Source of the DNA: Cercophora sp. LCS_1
Lineage: Eukaryota > Ascomycota > Sordariomycetes > Sordariales > Lasiosphaeriaceae
Direction of reading: 5' to 3'
Assembly: GCA_036250225.1 (NCBI GenBank)
Contig: JAPZLL010000036.1
Location: 306,300 to 370,299, forward strand
Length of the DNA stretch: 64,000 nt
Each line of letters opens with the position of its first letter. The stretch's first letter is position 1. Below the pieces are notes generated by a model, which was not told the origin of the DNA, ran no database searches, and saw only the letters and a list, made by a program, of their open reading frames with translations. Positions 34,484-44,909 of the stretch are shown here, piece by piece. The translations under genes and the position numbers were made by a program.

Positions 34484-35498
34484 CTACTCGTCCTGAGCCC
34501 TAGTCAGTATGGTCGCTGTCCCAGTGCCGGGCGTTCTGCCCGTCTTCTTCTTGGCCGCCTCCTCTTGCTTCTCCTGCTCAATGTTCTTGACATAGTTCTC
34601 AATATCCTCGACCGGGAGCATCTCGATGGCTTTGCCAGGGGCCATGATGGCAATCTCAATGTTCTTGGCGCCTGTCTGCACCACCTCGAGCAGTGACTTG
34701 ATGGCGAGTCGGATGGTGGCCTCACGGTCCATATCCTCCTTGTAGTTGCGCTCCAGGAACTCTCTGACTGTCTTGCTCGAGCGCCCGATGGCATTCGCCT
34801 TCCTATGGTGTTGTTAGCTTTGCCAGGAGACCATGGCGCATGAACGAACCATGCTGAGTAGATACCGGAGGGTTCGGTCTGGTAGAGTCTGGGAACCTTG
34901 CTGCCGTTGTCGAAGCCGACGATCAGGGTACTGATGCCGAAAGGTCGGACGCCACCACTCTGTGTGTACCGTTGCTGCACACCGGCGACATACTTGGTAA
35001 TATACTCGATCGTAACGGGGTCCTCGAGGTTGAGGCGATGGGACTGGGCTTCTAACCGGGCCTTGTCGACGAGGATGCGGGCGTCTGCGTTCAGACCGGC
35101 GAACGCGAGGCAGACATGGGCGTCGATGAGACCGATCTTGGAGGGGGTAATGCGTGTGTCTTGGAGTTTCATGGCAGAGCGCTTCTCGCAGCCCAATACG
35201 ACGACATCTTGGCCCTTGACACCGACGGCGCAGGTTCCTGTTGCAAGCAAGTTGGGTTAGGCGTGCAGGGGACGGTGGACAGAGACCGGCGCACCTCTCT
35301 TGACGGCCTCGCCGGCATATTCGACCTGGAAGACGTGGCCGTCGGGGCTGTCAATCGGTTAGCGGAGGCTGCTGTCGGGGCGCGACTGTGGCCAACCTGA
35401 AAACTGTACGAGGAATGCGATTAGCGGTGGTCCAGATGGAGTGTCGTGGGGCTGCGGCCAGACGTACCTGAAAGAGCTCTATCGTAACCGGACGCCAT
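34484..35498 (-). CDS. PRE6: 20S proteasome subunit alpha-4
   Basis: Five exons (35498-35468, 35403-35397, 35347-35295, 35237-34850, 34802-34484) give 265 residues. The spliced N-terminus MASGYDRALSVFSPDGHVFQ then VEYAGEAVKRGTCAV matches the alpha-subunit signature. GGVRPFGISTLIVGF and LYQTEPSGIYSAWKANAIGR are diagnostic of alpha-4 (Pre6/PSMA7). Exon 2 is a 7-nt micro-exon, TTTTCAG, flanked by GTACAG and GTTGGC. It supplies the last two bases of Val, Phe, and the first two of Ser in SVFSP; skipping it would shift the frame. The residue after EYA is Gly rather than the usual Leu. The C-terminal tail is Lys/Glu-rich as in orthologues. Confidence 0.95.
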
Positions 35499-36117
35499 GG
35501 TTTCGAAATGCTAATCGCGATACCAAGTCAAAATCTAGAGTCGGGCTGTCAAGGGTATGCTGCAAGAGTATCGGCGGAGTGCAGTCGTCGTGGTCAATGG
35601 AGTCGGTTGTTTGGTTCGGGAGGCAGGCACCGAAGCTCTGACGACGAGCTCCAACGCGACGCCAGGCAAGGCTGACAGCTCAAGCTCAGCTCGGGCCTCA
35701 GCGACCCGCTTTATCCCGCTACAGAATAATCTGCATCGCAAATGTAGGACAGGAGGTGCATCTCAGGCCTAGTCAGCAGAACGCTTGCCAGTATATAATT
35801 ATAACTCCATGGGAATGTCTTGGAATTGGTTGAAGCTGTTAGCCTTCTTTCTATCTCCGAATCAAGCCTGCTGCTAGTTTCTGTTCGAGTCCCGATTATT
35901 TTGTCCAGGATACCCGGCCAAGCCGAGAAAAACCATCGGTTCCGTCACCGGCGTTTATTCTCATGCAACATCTAATTCGGCTCAGTCTTGAGGGCTTTTG
36001 TCGGCAGGCCAACAGGTGACCTATATAATCCCGAGGCGATACTCTGGAAAGTCGAAGACGTCGGTGGCCATTCATCTCCATTTTTTCACCATTTTAGAAC
36101 AGGCTCCCGATCATCCA
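35499..36117. promoter_or_regulatory. Divergent promoter, proteasome alpha-4 / D-2-hydroxyglutarate dehydrogenase
   Basis: This 619 bp region has no gene. I looked for the yeast proteasome element GGTGGCAAA on both strands and did not see it. An in-frame ATG at 35998 would extend the dehydrogenase by 40 residues; the ATG at 36118 opens directly into a better presequence. Confidence 0.5.
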
Positions 36118-37803
36118 ATGGCTTGCCGCACGCCTCTCACCCCGGCCTTGCGCCGACTTGTAAGGAATGGTACTCCTGAGTTGAGACAGGCAACACCTCG
36201 ATCATCTACACTCCCAATCAACCGCACATCGCTGCCAGCAACGTCGAGACGATGCTTTGGCACTTCACAACGCAAGCCGTTTCGCCAAACAGCAACGTGC
36301 CTTCAGGCGCAAGCAAAGGACGACTTCACCAGCACCAAGTACCCGGAGATAAGGCGGGACGACCGTTTTGCCCGCCTGACCCCCGAGCATGTCGCCCACT
36401 TCCGCTCGCTGTTGGGAGACAATGCTTCTGCCATTATCGATGGTGTGACTGCCGATGCCGCCGACGACATTGCGCCGTTCAACAGTGACTGGATGCGCAA
36501 GTACCGTGGTCACTGCCAGCTCGTCCTCAAGCCCTCCACGACCGAGGAGGTGAGCCAGATCCTCCGCTACTGCAATGACAACTCTCTGGCGGTTGTCCCG
36601 CAGGGCGGCAACACCGGTCTCGTTGGAGGCTCGGTCCCTGTCTTTGACGAGATTGTTCTGTCGCTGTCCCGTATGAGCCAAATCATCTCATTCGACGAGG
36701 TCAGCGGCACCCTCGTTGCCGAGGCGGGCGTGATCCTCGAGGTTGCCGACCAGCACCTGGCCTCCAAGGGATACATCTTCCCGCTTGACCTCGGCGCCAA
36801 GGGCTCGTGCCAGATTGGCGGAAACCTCTCTACCAACGCCGGTGGTCTTCGTCTTCTCCGCTACGGCTCGCTCCACGGCACAGTCCTGGGTATTGAGGCC
36901 GTTCTTCCTGATGGCACTGTTGTCGACGACCTCTGCCGTCTTCGCAAGAACAATACTGGCTACGACCTCAAGCAGCTCTTTATCGGAGCCGAGGGTACGC
37001 TCGGTGTCATCACCAAGGTCTCGATCCAGTGCCCACAGCGTCCCGCCGCGCAGAATGTTGCCTTCTTCGGCCTCGAGTCCTACGAGGCATGCCAAAAGGC
37101 CTTCCGCGAGGCCAAGGGCCAGCTGTCTGAGATTCTGTCAGCGTTCGAGCTCATGGACGAGGGTTCCCAAGCACTCGTTCGTCAGGTGACAGGCAACAAG
37201 AGCCCTCTGGAATCCACCTCACCCTTCTACTGCTTGATCGAGACTTCGGGCTCTAATGCTGAGCACGACGCAGAGAAACTGCAGACTTTCCTCGAGAGCG
37301 TCATGGAGAGTGGCGTTGTGTCGGACGGCACCCTTGCCGAGAACGAGACGCAGCTGCGCGCTCTGTGGTCATGGCGTGAGGGCATCACCGAGGCTTTGGG
37401 CCACCTCGGCGGCGTGTACAAGTACGACGTCTCGATCCCGCTGCACGATATGTACCAGCTTGTGGAGGACACACGGGCGCGAGTGGCCGAGGCAGGTCTG
37501 CTCGGTGACAAAGAGACGGATCCGGTTCGAGCAGTCGTGGGCTATGGACACATGGGTGACTCGAATTTGCATCTTAACGTCGCTACGCGCAGTTTCGATG
37601 AGCGTGTCGAGAAAGTGCTCGAGCCGTTTGTGTACGAGTGGATTGCGAAACGCCAGGGCAGCATCAGCGCCGAGCACGGTCTGGGTTTGGCCAAGAAGAA
37701 GTACATTGGGTACAGCAGGAGCGAGGGCATGATTGGGCTGATGAAGGGGATCAAGGGGCTATACGACCCCAAGGGGATTATGAACCCGTACAAGTATATC
37801 TAA
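36118..37803 (+). CDS. DLD2: Mitochondrial D-2-hydroxyglutarate dehydrogenase (FAD-linked)
   Basis: This single-exon gene encodes 561 residues. A presequence (MACRTPLTPALRRLVRNGTP onward, ending near RRCFGTSQ) precedes a PCMH-type FAD-binding domain with PQGGNTGLVGGSVP near residue 160 and GGNLSTNAGGLRLLRYGSLH near 240. The C-terminal catalytic domain holds GYGHMGDSNLHLN and SAEHGLGLAKK, whose histidines bind the metal and substrate. The sequence fits the D2HGDH/Dld2 group rather than D-lactate dehydrogenase Dld1. It would oxidise D-2-hydroxyglutarate to 2-oxoglutarate, passing electrons to the respiratory chain or pyruvate. It is convergent with LIG4. Confidence 0.93.
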   Translation: MACRTPLTPALRRLVRNGTPELRQATPRSSTLPINRTSLPATSRRCFGTSQRKPFRQTATCLQAQAKDDFTSTKYPEIRRDDRFARLTPEHVAHFRSLLGDNASAIIDGVTADAADDIAPFNSDWMRKYRGHCQLVLKPSTTEEVSQILRYCNDNSLAVVPQGGNTGLVGGSVPVFDEIVLSLSRMSQIISFDEVSGTLVAEAGVILEVADQHLASKGYIFPLDLGAKGSCQIGGNLSTNAGGLRLLRYGSLHGTVLGIEAVLPDGTVVDDLCRLRKNNTGYDLKQLFIGAEGTLGVITKVSIQCPQRPAAQNVAFFGLESYEACQKAFREAKGQLSEILSAFELMDEGSQALVRQVTGNKSPLESTSPFYCLIETSGSNAEHDAEKLQTFLESVMESGVVSDGTLAENETQLRALWSWREGITEALGHLGGVYKYDVSIPLHDMYQLVEDTRARVAEAGLLGDKETDPVRAVVGYGHMGDSNLHLNVATRSFDERVEKVLEPFVYEWIAKRQGSISAEHGLGLAKKKYIGYSRSEGMIGLMKGIKGLYDPKGIMNPYKYI

Positions 37804-38005
37804 GGTCAAAGGAAAATGGTGGGCGTGTGTATTGAGCGTGGAGTTGTATGGATAGGTCCGTGTTGCAAAATTGAACATTCACTCGGGCTCAGACTGAACG
37901 CGCCTCGTGAATTCTAGCGCTTTAGATTGAGGTGCTCGGCCTCAATTTGGCATCATTTCCAACACACTAATCCTACATCCTTCATGGCCTCATCCCATCT
38001 CGTCG

Positions 38006-41000
38006 TTACCAAGGCGCATAAGCTTCCTCATCAACCAACGTCCCCTCCTTCCAGCAGTCCTCCACCCATCTCTGCGAGACAACTCTTGGCGGTCTCCTCA
38101 CATCGATCTGTAGTCTCACCTCCGCCGCAACTGTCCGCTCCTGCGTCTGATCCCTCACCACCACCACAACATGCGTAACGCCCCTAGCCGAGTCCAGCTC
38201 GCCCACCACCTCTCCGCCTCCAAACCTGACATAGCTCGCCAGCTTCGTCGTCTGGAGATCATAGATCCCATCTCCCCTTGCAAAGTACGCCACACAGTTC
38301 CGAAACATAAACGACCGCAACCCACCCACGCCATGGCCCCGTTCCTCCAGTTGCCCCAGGAACATCTCCCTATCAAACCTTCCCGCACCCCCATCATCAC
38401 TCTCTTCAAGATCCATACCCCGCAAAACATCCTGCAACTCATTCACATCCTCCACATCCCTGGCATAGCCATCCCCAAACCGATCCGTGTTCTGCTCTAC
38501 AACGTCCTTCATGTCCTCCGTCGTGAACAGCATGTGCCTGCTCTCCTCAAAGGGGAGCAGGTAATCTTGTCGCAGACAATCAAACACCCATCTCGGTCTG
38601 ACAACGTCGGTGTCGCCGGCTTTTTTTAAGCTGGCTACGCGCACGACGTTCTTGTCCGCAAGTGCGATTATGCCCTTTCCCTTGTCCATGGCTTGGTGGA
38701 TCCGGCCTCCCGCATCTTTGATCAGTTTTTCCAGCGCTCGTTTCGCCGTCTTGGGGTGGACCGCATCGCTGAGGACGCAGAAATCGAGGCCCCTGAATAC
38801 CTGGCTTTGTTTCTTGTCAGAAACGCGCTCATCAAACTCGGCCTTGACGAATGGTTCAGCCCCCGCAATGACCAAGTCCCGTTTCCGTTTCTTCGTCGCA
38901 GGCTTGCGTTTCCGATTCTCCATCTCCATCGCCTTGCGATCCTGTTCCTCCTGTTTGACCTTTCCGCGAATGGCCTCGAACTCGTCCCAATCCATACCTT
39001 GGTCCCAGTTTTTATCGAGTCGTAGTTTCCGGAACCGCGGGAACCGCAGCGTCCACTGCGTGGCAAACTGGTCCGAGGGCGCAAACGACGCTGCTTTGGC
39101 TTCAATGACAACACTCTCGCTCGGACGGATCCAGACGTCGGGCCGTTCATACTGGCCCTTTTCGCCGCCGCCGCCGAGCTGGACGTATTCCCATGGTGGA
39201 TTTGCGGCATCTCCCCAATCCTTCCACTTACCCTCGGTGTGGTGGCGCACCTCGGCGTAGTCCTCTGCTTTGAAACCACCCCCGACTTTGCAAAAGCTAA
39301 AACATTTCTCGGGATTCATATCCTTGTTTGCGCTCCGGTGGTTTTGGCCCGCCCGCACGCCGAGGAGAAAACTAGAGAGGGTGCCGCCGCGACGGCCGGA
39401 GCCGTAGTAGCCGCCGATGATGACGCAGTCGAGGGCTTCACCGAACTCGCTCATGTATTCCGGCTTGACCTTGATCCAGTCGTTGTTACGGCTGTTGAGC
39501 GTGTATCTTGAGCGGGGGTTTTTGAGGACGAGACCCTCTGATGCTTCAGCGACGACTTTGCGGAGGGCAGGTTCGATGGCGTCGGAGCTGGTTGCTTTTT
39601 CGTAGGGGTGGATTTCTAGTCTCCGAGGAGACCCTTTGACTGCGCGCTCGAGCGCCTTGTGGCGGTCGGCGAGCGTATATTCGGTAAGCGACTTGTCGTT
39701 GAGCATGAGGATGTCGAACACCCTGTATAACGGCCTTGGTCCGTTGAGAAACGGGTTCTTCTGCTGCTCCAGTGCTGCCGTCTTGAGTGTACCGAACGGG
39801 ACGATCTTGTCGACATCCGGATCCCAGGTGATCATCTCCCCATCGAGAATCAGGTTCTTGACGCCCGGGTCAAACGCCTCCTTCAAGTGTCTCGTCAAAG
39901 CCGACTTGTCATCCTCCAACCCCTCCCCATACAAATAGGTGTAATCCTTTGCCTTCCTGCTCCAAAACGCAAACCTCCATCCCCCTGCAACATAGTCATC
40001 CCGGACCATATGCATTTGCATCCTCTCCCCGTCGAGCTTCTCCTCGATCCAAAACTCGGGATCTTCCTCGGTGACGCCCAAATTCCCCACCAACCGCCCA
40101 AAACTCGCCGCCGAAGGCTGAAACTGCGCAAGCTGCGGCTGGAAACAACTCATCAACGTGACGCCCGTCTCCTGACTCTCCAGTCTTGTCTCCAAATCCC
40201 ACAACTCCCAACACACCCTCCGCAAACTGCTAGAGACACTAAACAGCGCCTCCGCATCGGGATGCCACAACCCCAAGAAGGTCCGCTCCGTCGCACCAAC
40301 TTTCATGTCCTTCAACACGATCCTCACCAACCACATCATCTCCTCCGCGTTCATCCGTCGATAAAACTCCTCCCAAATCGGCAGCTGCTCCCCTTCCCCA
40401 CTGGCAGCAGCCAGCTTGTCCAACATGACATTCACCTCCCCAACGGACATATCGCCCGGTGTGTTTCGCATCTCCCTTTTTTTGAGAACCTCGAAGCACC
40501 TGCCGGCAAAATCACCCGCTTTCGCTGTGCTATTGGGGTTGTTCCCCGGTAATTTCCAGTGCATAAGGCCGTAGCCGTCTTCACTGTTTTTGTCGATCTT
40601 GATCACTTTGACGAGAAGTTTCCCAATGGTGTTTTCTTTCAGGCCGTACACACCCCTGTCGCGATCTTTATCTGGGAGGATGAGGCGCATGGCGGGGTAA
40701 AAGTCTGGTCCGACGGAGGCGCGCCAGCGGGACATGAAGCGCTCGATGATGTGCCGGCGTTGTTCGTGGTAGGAGGGTTTGTTGGAGGGGCCGGCTTTTT
40801 TACCGCCACTTACGGGGGCGGTGGAGGAGGAGGAGGTGGTAGACGGTTTGCATTCTATGAGCGGATTGAAGAGGGTTGTGAATAAGGTTGAGAAGGGGGG
40901 TGTTTTGGAGTGGTTCTTGGGGCGGTTGGGGAAGCTGGGGGTGTTAGCTGGAATTGGAATTGGAGTGGGAGGACGGGAGGGAGACTTACTGTTCCTCGAC

Positions 41001-41093
41001 TTCAGTGAGGGAGAGCGGACCGGAGGCATATTGGGCTTCGTCTTCGTCTATGGCGTCGGGGGTTGGTGAAGGGGGACGTTTTAGTTTGCTCAT
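38006..41093 (-). CDS. LIG4: DNA ligase IV, non-homologous end joining
   Basis: Exons 41093-40990 and 40934-38006 give 1010 residues. The N-terminal DNA-binding domain follows the splice junction (TEVEEHFPNRPKNHSKTPPF). The nucleotidyl-lysine motif EEKLDGERMQ lies near residue 333, followed by NLILDGEMITWDP (motif III), EGLVLKNPRSRY (motif IV) and DWIKVKPEY (motif V). Two BRCT-like regions follow: one around FRGLDFCVLSDA and RPRWVFDCLRQDY, a second at the C-terminus ending QRWVEDCWKEGTL. Between them lies the XRCC4/Lif1-binding linker. Orthologues include Neurospora mus-53; loss favours homologous integration. The 55 bp intron is GTAAGT...CCCCAG with branch GCTAAC. Confidence 0.96.
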
Positions 41094-41555
41094 TTTGAGG
41101 GTGAGAGGATGAGAGGTGAAATCAAGGTGAGGGGAAGGAACTGATGTGAGTGAAGGTGTGTGTTGAGAGAAAAAAATCGGTGTTCCTTGTCTTTATTTTA
41201 TTTGAGGCAGGTTGTTATTTATCGAGTCTAGGCAGGCAAGAGTTCTTGGCAAGGGGTGTTGTCGGTCTTGATGTCGTTGTTGCCTGGATGAGTTCCATCC
41301 CGTGTTGTCAATTCCCCTAACCCTCCCCGCGACAGTCCTCCAAGGTTCCGCGCTAGTCCGTTTTGGGTGGAGGTGATGGCGATGAGAGCTCTCGGATTGA
41401 ATTGAAGAGAATAAAGAGATATATCTCGGATTAAACTTCAAAATTGCACGAAACAGCAGATCTGTATCTGAGAGTCCCGTTTATTTTCCCACATATCCAG
41501 GATCTATCATGGTAAAAAAACAAGCTCATTACTACGTCACAGTATCATCCTAGGA
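41094..41555. other. Intergenic region between UPRT 3' end and LIG4 start
   Basis: Both genes are on the minus strand. This 462 bp stretch holds the LIG4 promoter and UPRT terminator. A short frame at 41193-41441 (-) has no recognisable features and I do not call it. Confidence 0.5.
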
Positions 41556-42307
41556 TCACTTTCCAATCGTCAAAAACAACCGATCACCTACATCTCCCAA
41601 CCCAGGCTTCAACATGCCCCGGTCTGTCAGCTCCTTATCCACGCCCGCCAACCAGATATCCACGCCCTCGGGCCACTCCTCAGCAGCACGCACAACACCA
41701 GGAACGGCGCCTAGAACACCCAACACGATGATCCGCTGACATCCCCACTCGCGCAGCGTCTGGATAGCCGCCGCACACGTCCCGCCTGTAGCAATGACAG
41801 GGTCGAGAATGATCGCCAAGCTCGACGCGGTCGACCCGGCACCCTCTGGCAGAACGTGGTTGGGAAGGTTATTGTAGTATTCGACGGGATGCAGCGTCGT
41901 TGGCTCGCGGAAGAGACCGAGGTGGTGGACGGGCACAGGGTTGGGGAGGAGGGTCTGGGTAGCTAGTTTGGTCTTCTGTCAGCGGGAATGCGCAAGGAGC
42001 GGTGTAAGGACGACCAACCTTCGACCATGCCCAGGCCGGAACGCAGAATGGGCACCAGGGAGATGGTTGAGGGAGAGATGGTGGTTGTGGTGTACTCGAA
42101 GCCTAGCGGGGTCACGTCCGTTGGGCCGGGTGTTGCCGTCACGGCTGTCGCGAGGGCTTCACAGCCCACAACCAGGGAGATTTCATGGATGAGCGTCTTG
42201 ACTTCTTTGGCGGTTGTGGTCTTGGAGCGCAGCTGGGACAGCTTGGAGAGGAGACATGGGTGCTTGGAGACGTGCACGTTGGGCGGGAGGGCGACGTGTT
42301 GGACCAT
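41556..42307 (-). CDS. FUR1: Uracil phosphoribosyltransferase
   Basis: Exons 42307-42019 and 41962-41556 give 231 residues. The protein begins MVQHVALPPNVHVSKHPCLL. The PRPP-binding loop is ILDPVIATGGTCAAAI, the UPRT helix-dipole segment LVPILRSGLGMVEATQTLLP spans the splice site, and the uracil-binding end is KELTDRGMLKPGLGDVGDRL. It converts uracil and PRPP to UMP in pyrimidine salvage, and loss gives 5-fluorouracil resistance. The 56 bp intron has a GTTGGT donor and CTAG acceptor (GAA G|CT). An upstream in-frame ATG at 42433 is unlikely to be used because the preceding residues are not conserved-looking. Confidence 0.95.
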
Positions 42308-43184
42308 GTTGGGCGGTGGCGATTTAAGGGAGGAGGGGTTTGTGGAACAGGATGGAACGGAGAGAGATGGGAATAAAGTTAAGTTGGGTATGAATGAGGT
42401 TCTGATAAGGACGGCCGTTTGCGGTGGTGACAACGTGGATTACATTACCTAGCTTGATCATGTGCTCGCTGCGGCTGACGGGTTACGCTACGCGGGGCCA
42501 CGGCGCCCGGGGGTCCATCCGGGGGCGTTTCCCTGGCATTGGTGCCGGTGGCTGGCCTATGAGGGCGCCCCATGCTTCCGGTCCCTGAAACTTGTTGAGG
42601 TAACTCGCCGCCGTTCCAGGGAAGGACTCACCGCTTCCGAGCGGGTGACCGCCGGTGGGTGGGGCGCGGATGCGATAGCGGGGCAAATGCCAAGGAGATT
42701 GCAGGGGTAGCTGCGATAAGATAACATGCATTCCTTGCCCCTGAGCTCCTCCTGCAAGTAAACAAGTAAACAATCCATCAGGGTATGTTCTGTATATAGT
42801 TTATCTGAAGTTAATGGCAGTTATTCTTTCATCTTGCGTTGAACAAAGACTGGCCGTTGAGGTGTTGTTCTTTGAGGTTGGCATGATGACAGGGGTAGCT
42901 TCGGCTTTGCGATAAGATAAGAATTGCGGCAGACGTCACCCCAACTGACTTGGGCGGTTCAAACAGTTTGCGAACGGGAGAAAGGGACGTCAACATATTC
43001 TACACCTATAAACACTCGAGCCCTTTATTTGAGCGCCTCAACCAAGTCCTGATTGCCCCGGGTCTCGATTACTCATAGCCGTGCAAAATCCGGCCGTTGC
43101 CGGCCTCACCAACTCCAACCTCAAAAACTTTGCGACACGGCGCAACCATGTCTTCCCGGCGGCACTGAAAACGGCCATCGCACG
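42308..43184. promoter_or_regulatory. Divergent intergenic region, UPRT / fluoride exporter
   Basis: This 877 bp region has no recognised gene. A GC-rich segment (42470-42720) lies beside AT-richer sequence. The promoter of the FEX gene lies at its right end. Confidence 0.45.
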
Positions 43185-44522
43185 ATGTCGCAACCCATAG
43201 AAATGGAAGCCGCAAGGGCGCACGACACCCCCAACCCATATCCCAACCTCGGCGACACCTCCTCCCCGCCAATACGGCCTCCCGACGAGCAAGAAGAACC
43301 GCCGTTTCGGCCCCGCCAACCTTCCCGCTCCGCGTCCGCCCGAGAAGCGCGCAACATCCTCCGGCGCTCCCACTCGCACACGGAATACACCACGCCCTCA
43401 AGCTACACCAAGCTCAACGAAGTTGGCGACCCAGCCCCGCTCCAAAACCCCGACGAAGAAGCCAATCCGACCTACCACTCGCTCGAACAAGTCCGCTCCC
43501 GTGCCGCACCACAACAACCACAACCACCGTCCCCGGAAGAAAAAGAACCACGAATCTCAATCCTCCAAACCCGCATCTGCACCCACGCCCACCTAATCCT
43601 CTTCGCCCTCCTCGGCACGCTGTCCCGCCTAGCCCTGCAATCTCTAACAACCTACCCCGGCTCACCCACCCTGATCCCCTCCCTCTGGCCCAACTTTGCC
43701 GGTGCCCTGATCCTGGGCCTCCTCTCCGAATCCAACACCCTTTTCTCCTCCGCTGGACCCCAAAACAAAAAGACGATCCCACTCTACATAGGCCTAGCAA
43801 CAGGTTTCTGCGGTTCCCTCACTTCCTTCTCCTCCTTCCTACGAGATGCCTTTTTATCCATCTCCAACGACTTGACACGGCCCCCGGTGCCTAGAAACGG
43901 GGGCTACTCCCTCGCTTCTGCCCTCTCCGTCATAATAATAACACTCACAGCGTGCTTATCAGCTCTATTTGTCGGAGCCCACATAGCACTAGCAGCGGAA
44001 CGGGTCGTCCCTCCCCGGTTCACCCTCCCGCTTCGGGTTTTTGATATCGCCGCCATTCCATTAGCATGCGTAGCATGGTTGGCTTCAGTTTTGTTGTGCA
44101 TATTCCCACCAGGGGAAACATGGCGCGCCACAACCTTTGCGTTGGCGTTCGCGCCGGTGGGCTGTGTGGCAAGGTTCTGGGTGTCGCTGAAACTGAATGG
44201 GCGGTTTGCGAATTTTCCGCTGGGGACCTTTAGCGTGAATATGGCGGGGACGATGGTGCTTGGTATGGCATGGGATTTGGCGCATGTGCCGATGGGGGGT
44301 GTGCTAGGGTGTCAGGTGTTGCAGGGCGTGCAGGATGGGTTTTGCGGGTGTTTGACGACGGTGTCGACGTGGGTGGGGGAGATGGCTGCGCTGAGAAGGG
44401 GGCATGCGTATGTGTATGGAGGTGTGAGTGTGGGCGTTGGGTTGGGGGTTTTGGTGGCGGTCATGGGCGGGCTGAGGTGGACTTTGGGGTTTGAGGAGTT
44501 GGCTTGTGCGCATTCTTTTTAG
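43185..44522 (+). CDS. FEX1: Fluoride exporter (CrcB/FEX family, fused double domain)
   Basis: This single-exon gene encodes 445 residues. A hydrophilic N-tail of about 135 residues precedes two CrcB-type domains fused in inverted topology. Domain 1 has LWPNFAGALILGLL and GLATGFCGSLTSFSSF. Domain 2 has FSVNMAGTMVLG and GVQDGFCGCLTTVSTW. The conserved Asn in each N-x-x-G helix and the GFCG(S/C)LTT(V/F)S motifs form the two fluoride pores. A linker helix joins the domains, as in yeast Fex1. The protein sits in the plasma membrane and keeps cytosolic fluoride low. The ATG at 43185 was chosen over the upstream in-frame ATG at 43053, whose added residues look like leader sequence. Confidence 0.94.
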   Translation: MSQPIEMEAARAHDTPNPYPNLGDTSSPPIRPPDEQEEPPFRPRQPSRSASAREARNILRRSHSHTEYTTPSSYTKLNEVGDPAPLQNPDEEANPTYHSLEQVRSRAAPQQPQPPSPEEKEPRISILQTRICTHAHLILFALLGTLSRLALQSLTTYPGSPTLIPSLWPNFAGALILGLLSESNTLFSSAGPQNKKTIPLYIGLATGFCGSLTSFSSFLRDAFLSISNDLTRPPVPRNGGYSLASALSVIIITLTACLSALFVGAHIALAAERVVPPRFTLPLRVFDIAAIPLACVAWLASVLLCIFPPGETWRATTFALAFAPVGCVARFWVSLKLNGRFANFPLGTFSVNMAGTMVLGMAWDLAHVPMGGVLGCQVLQGVQDGFCGCLTTVSTWVGEMAALRRGHAYVYGGVSVGVGLGVLVAVMGGLRWTLGFEELACAHSF

Positions 44523-44909
44523 GGACTGACCAGTTAGTGGGTTTCTGGGATAGGAAGATGGGGATGGCGGGTATGACGGGAGACGAGAAATGATGTGAGA
44601 CGGAGGAGGATTTATGGGCGAGCATTACACCGTAAACACAACGACATGGCAATGGGAGTCCCCGTGTAAATTGAGCGTAGATAAGGTAACGCCATGTCCC
44701 TGGGTATTTGGCCATCAAACGTCGCAGATTCCCTCCCGTAAATTGCAAGGCCGCTTCCTGCTGGCACTTGCACCATTCCACCCTCAACTCCAATTAGATT
44801 CCCTGTGCCCTCAAAATCAGCGCTCAGATTGCACCAGAATCCCGATGACAAAAAAGGTATACCCAGTGAGGGTAAATATTCTACAAGCAAAGGGATTCTC
44901 GGTATCATG
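44523..44909. other. Convergent 3' intergenic region
   Basis: This 387 bp stretch between FEX and the Hsp70-like gene holds both 3' ends. No gene is seen. Confidence 0.45.

Noticed and set aside
35880..35900. tRNA T-loop-like GTTCGAGTCCC
   Set aside because: The flanking sequence does not fold into acceptor, D and anticodon arms. I found no tRNA gene in the window.
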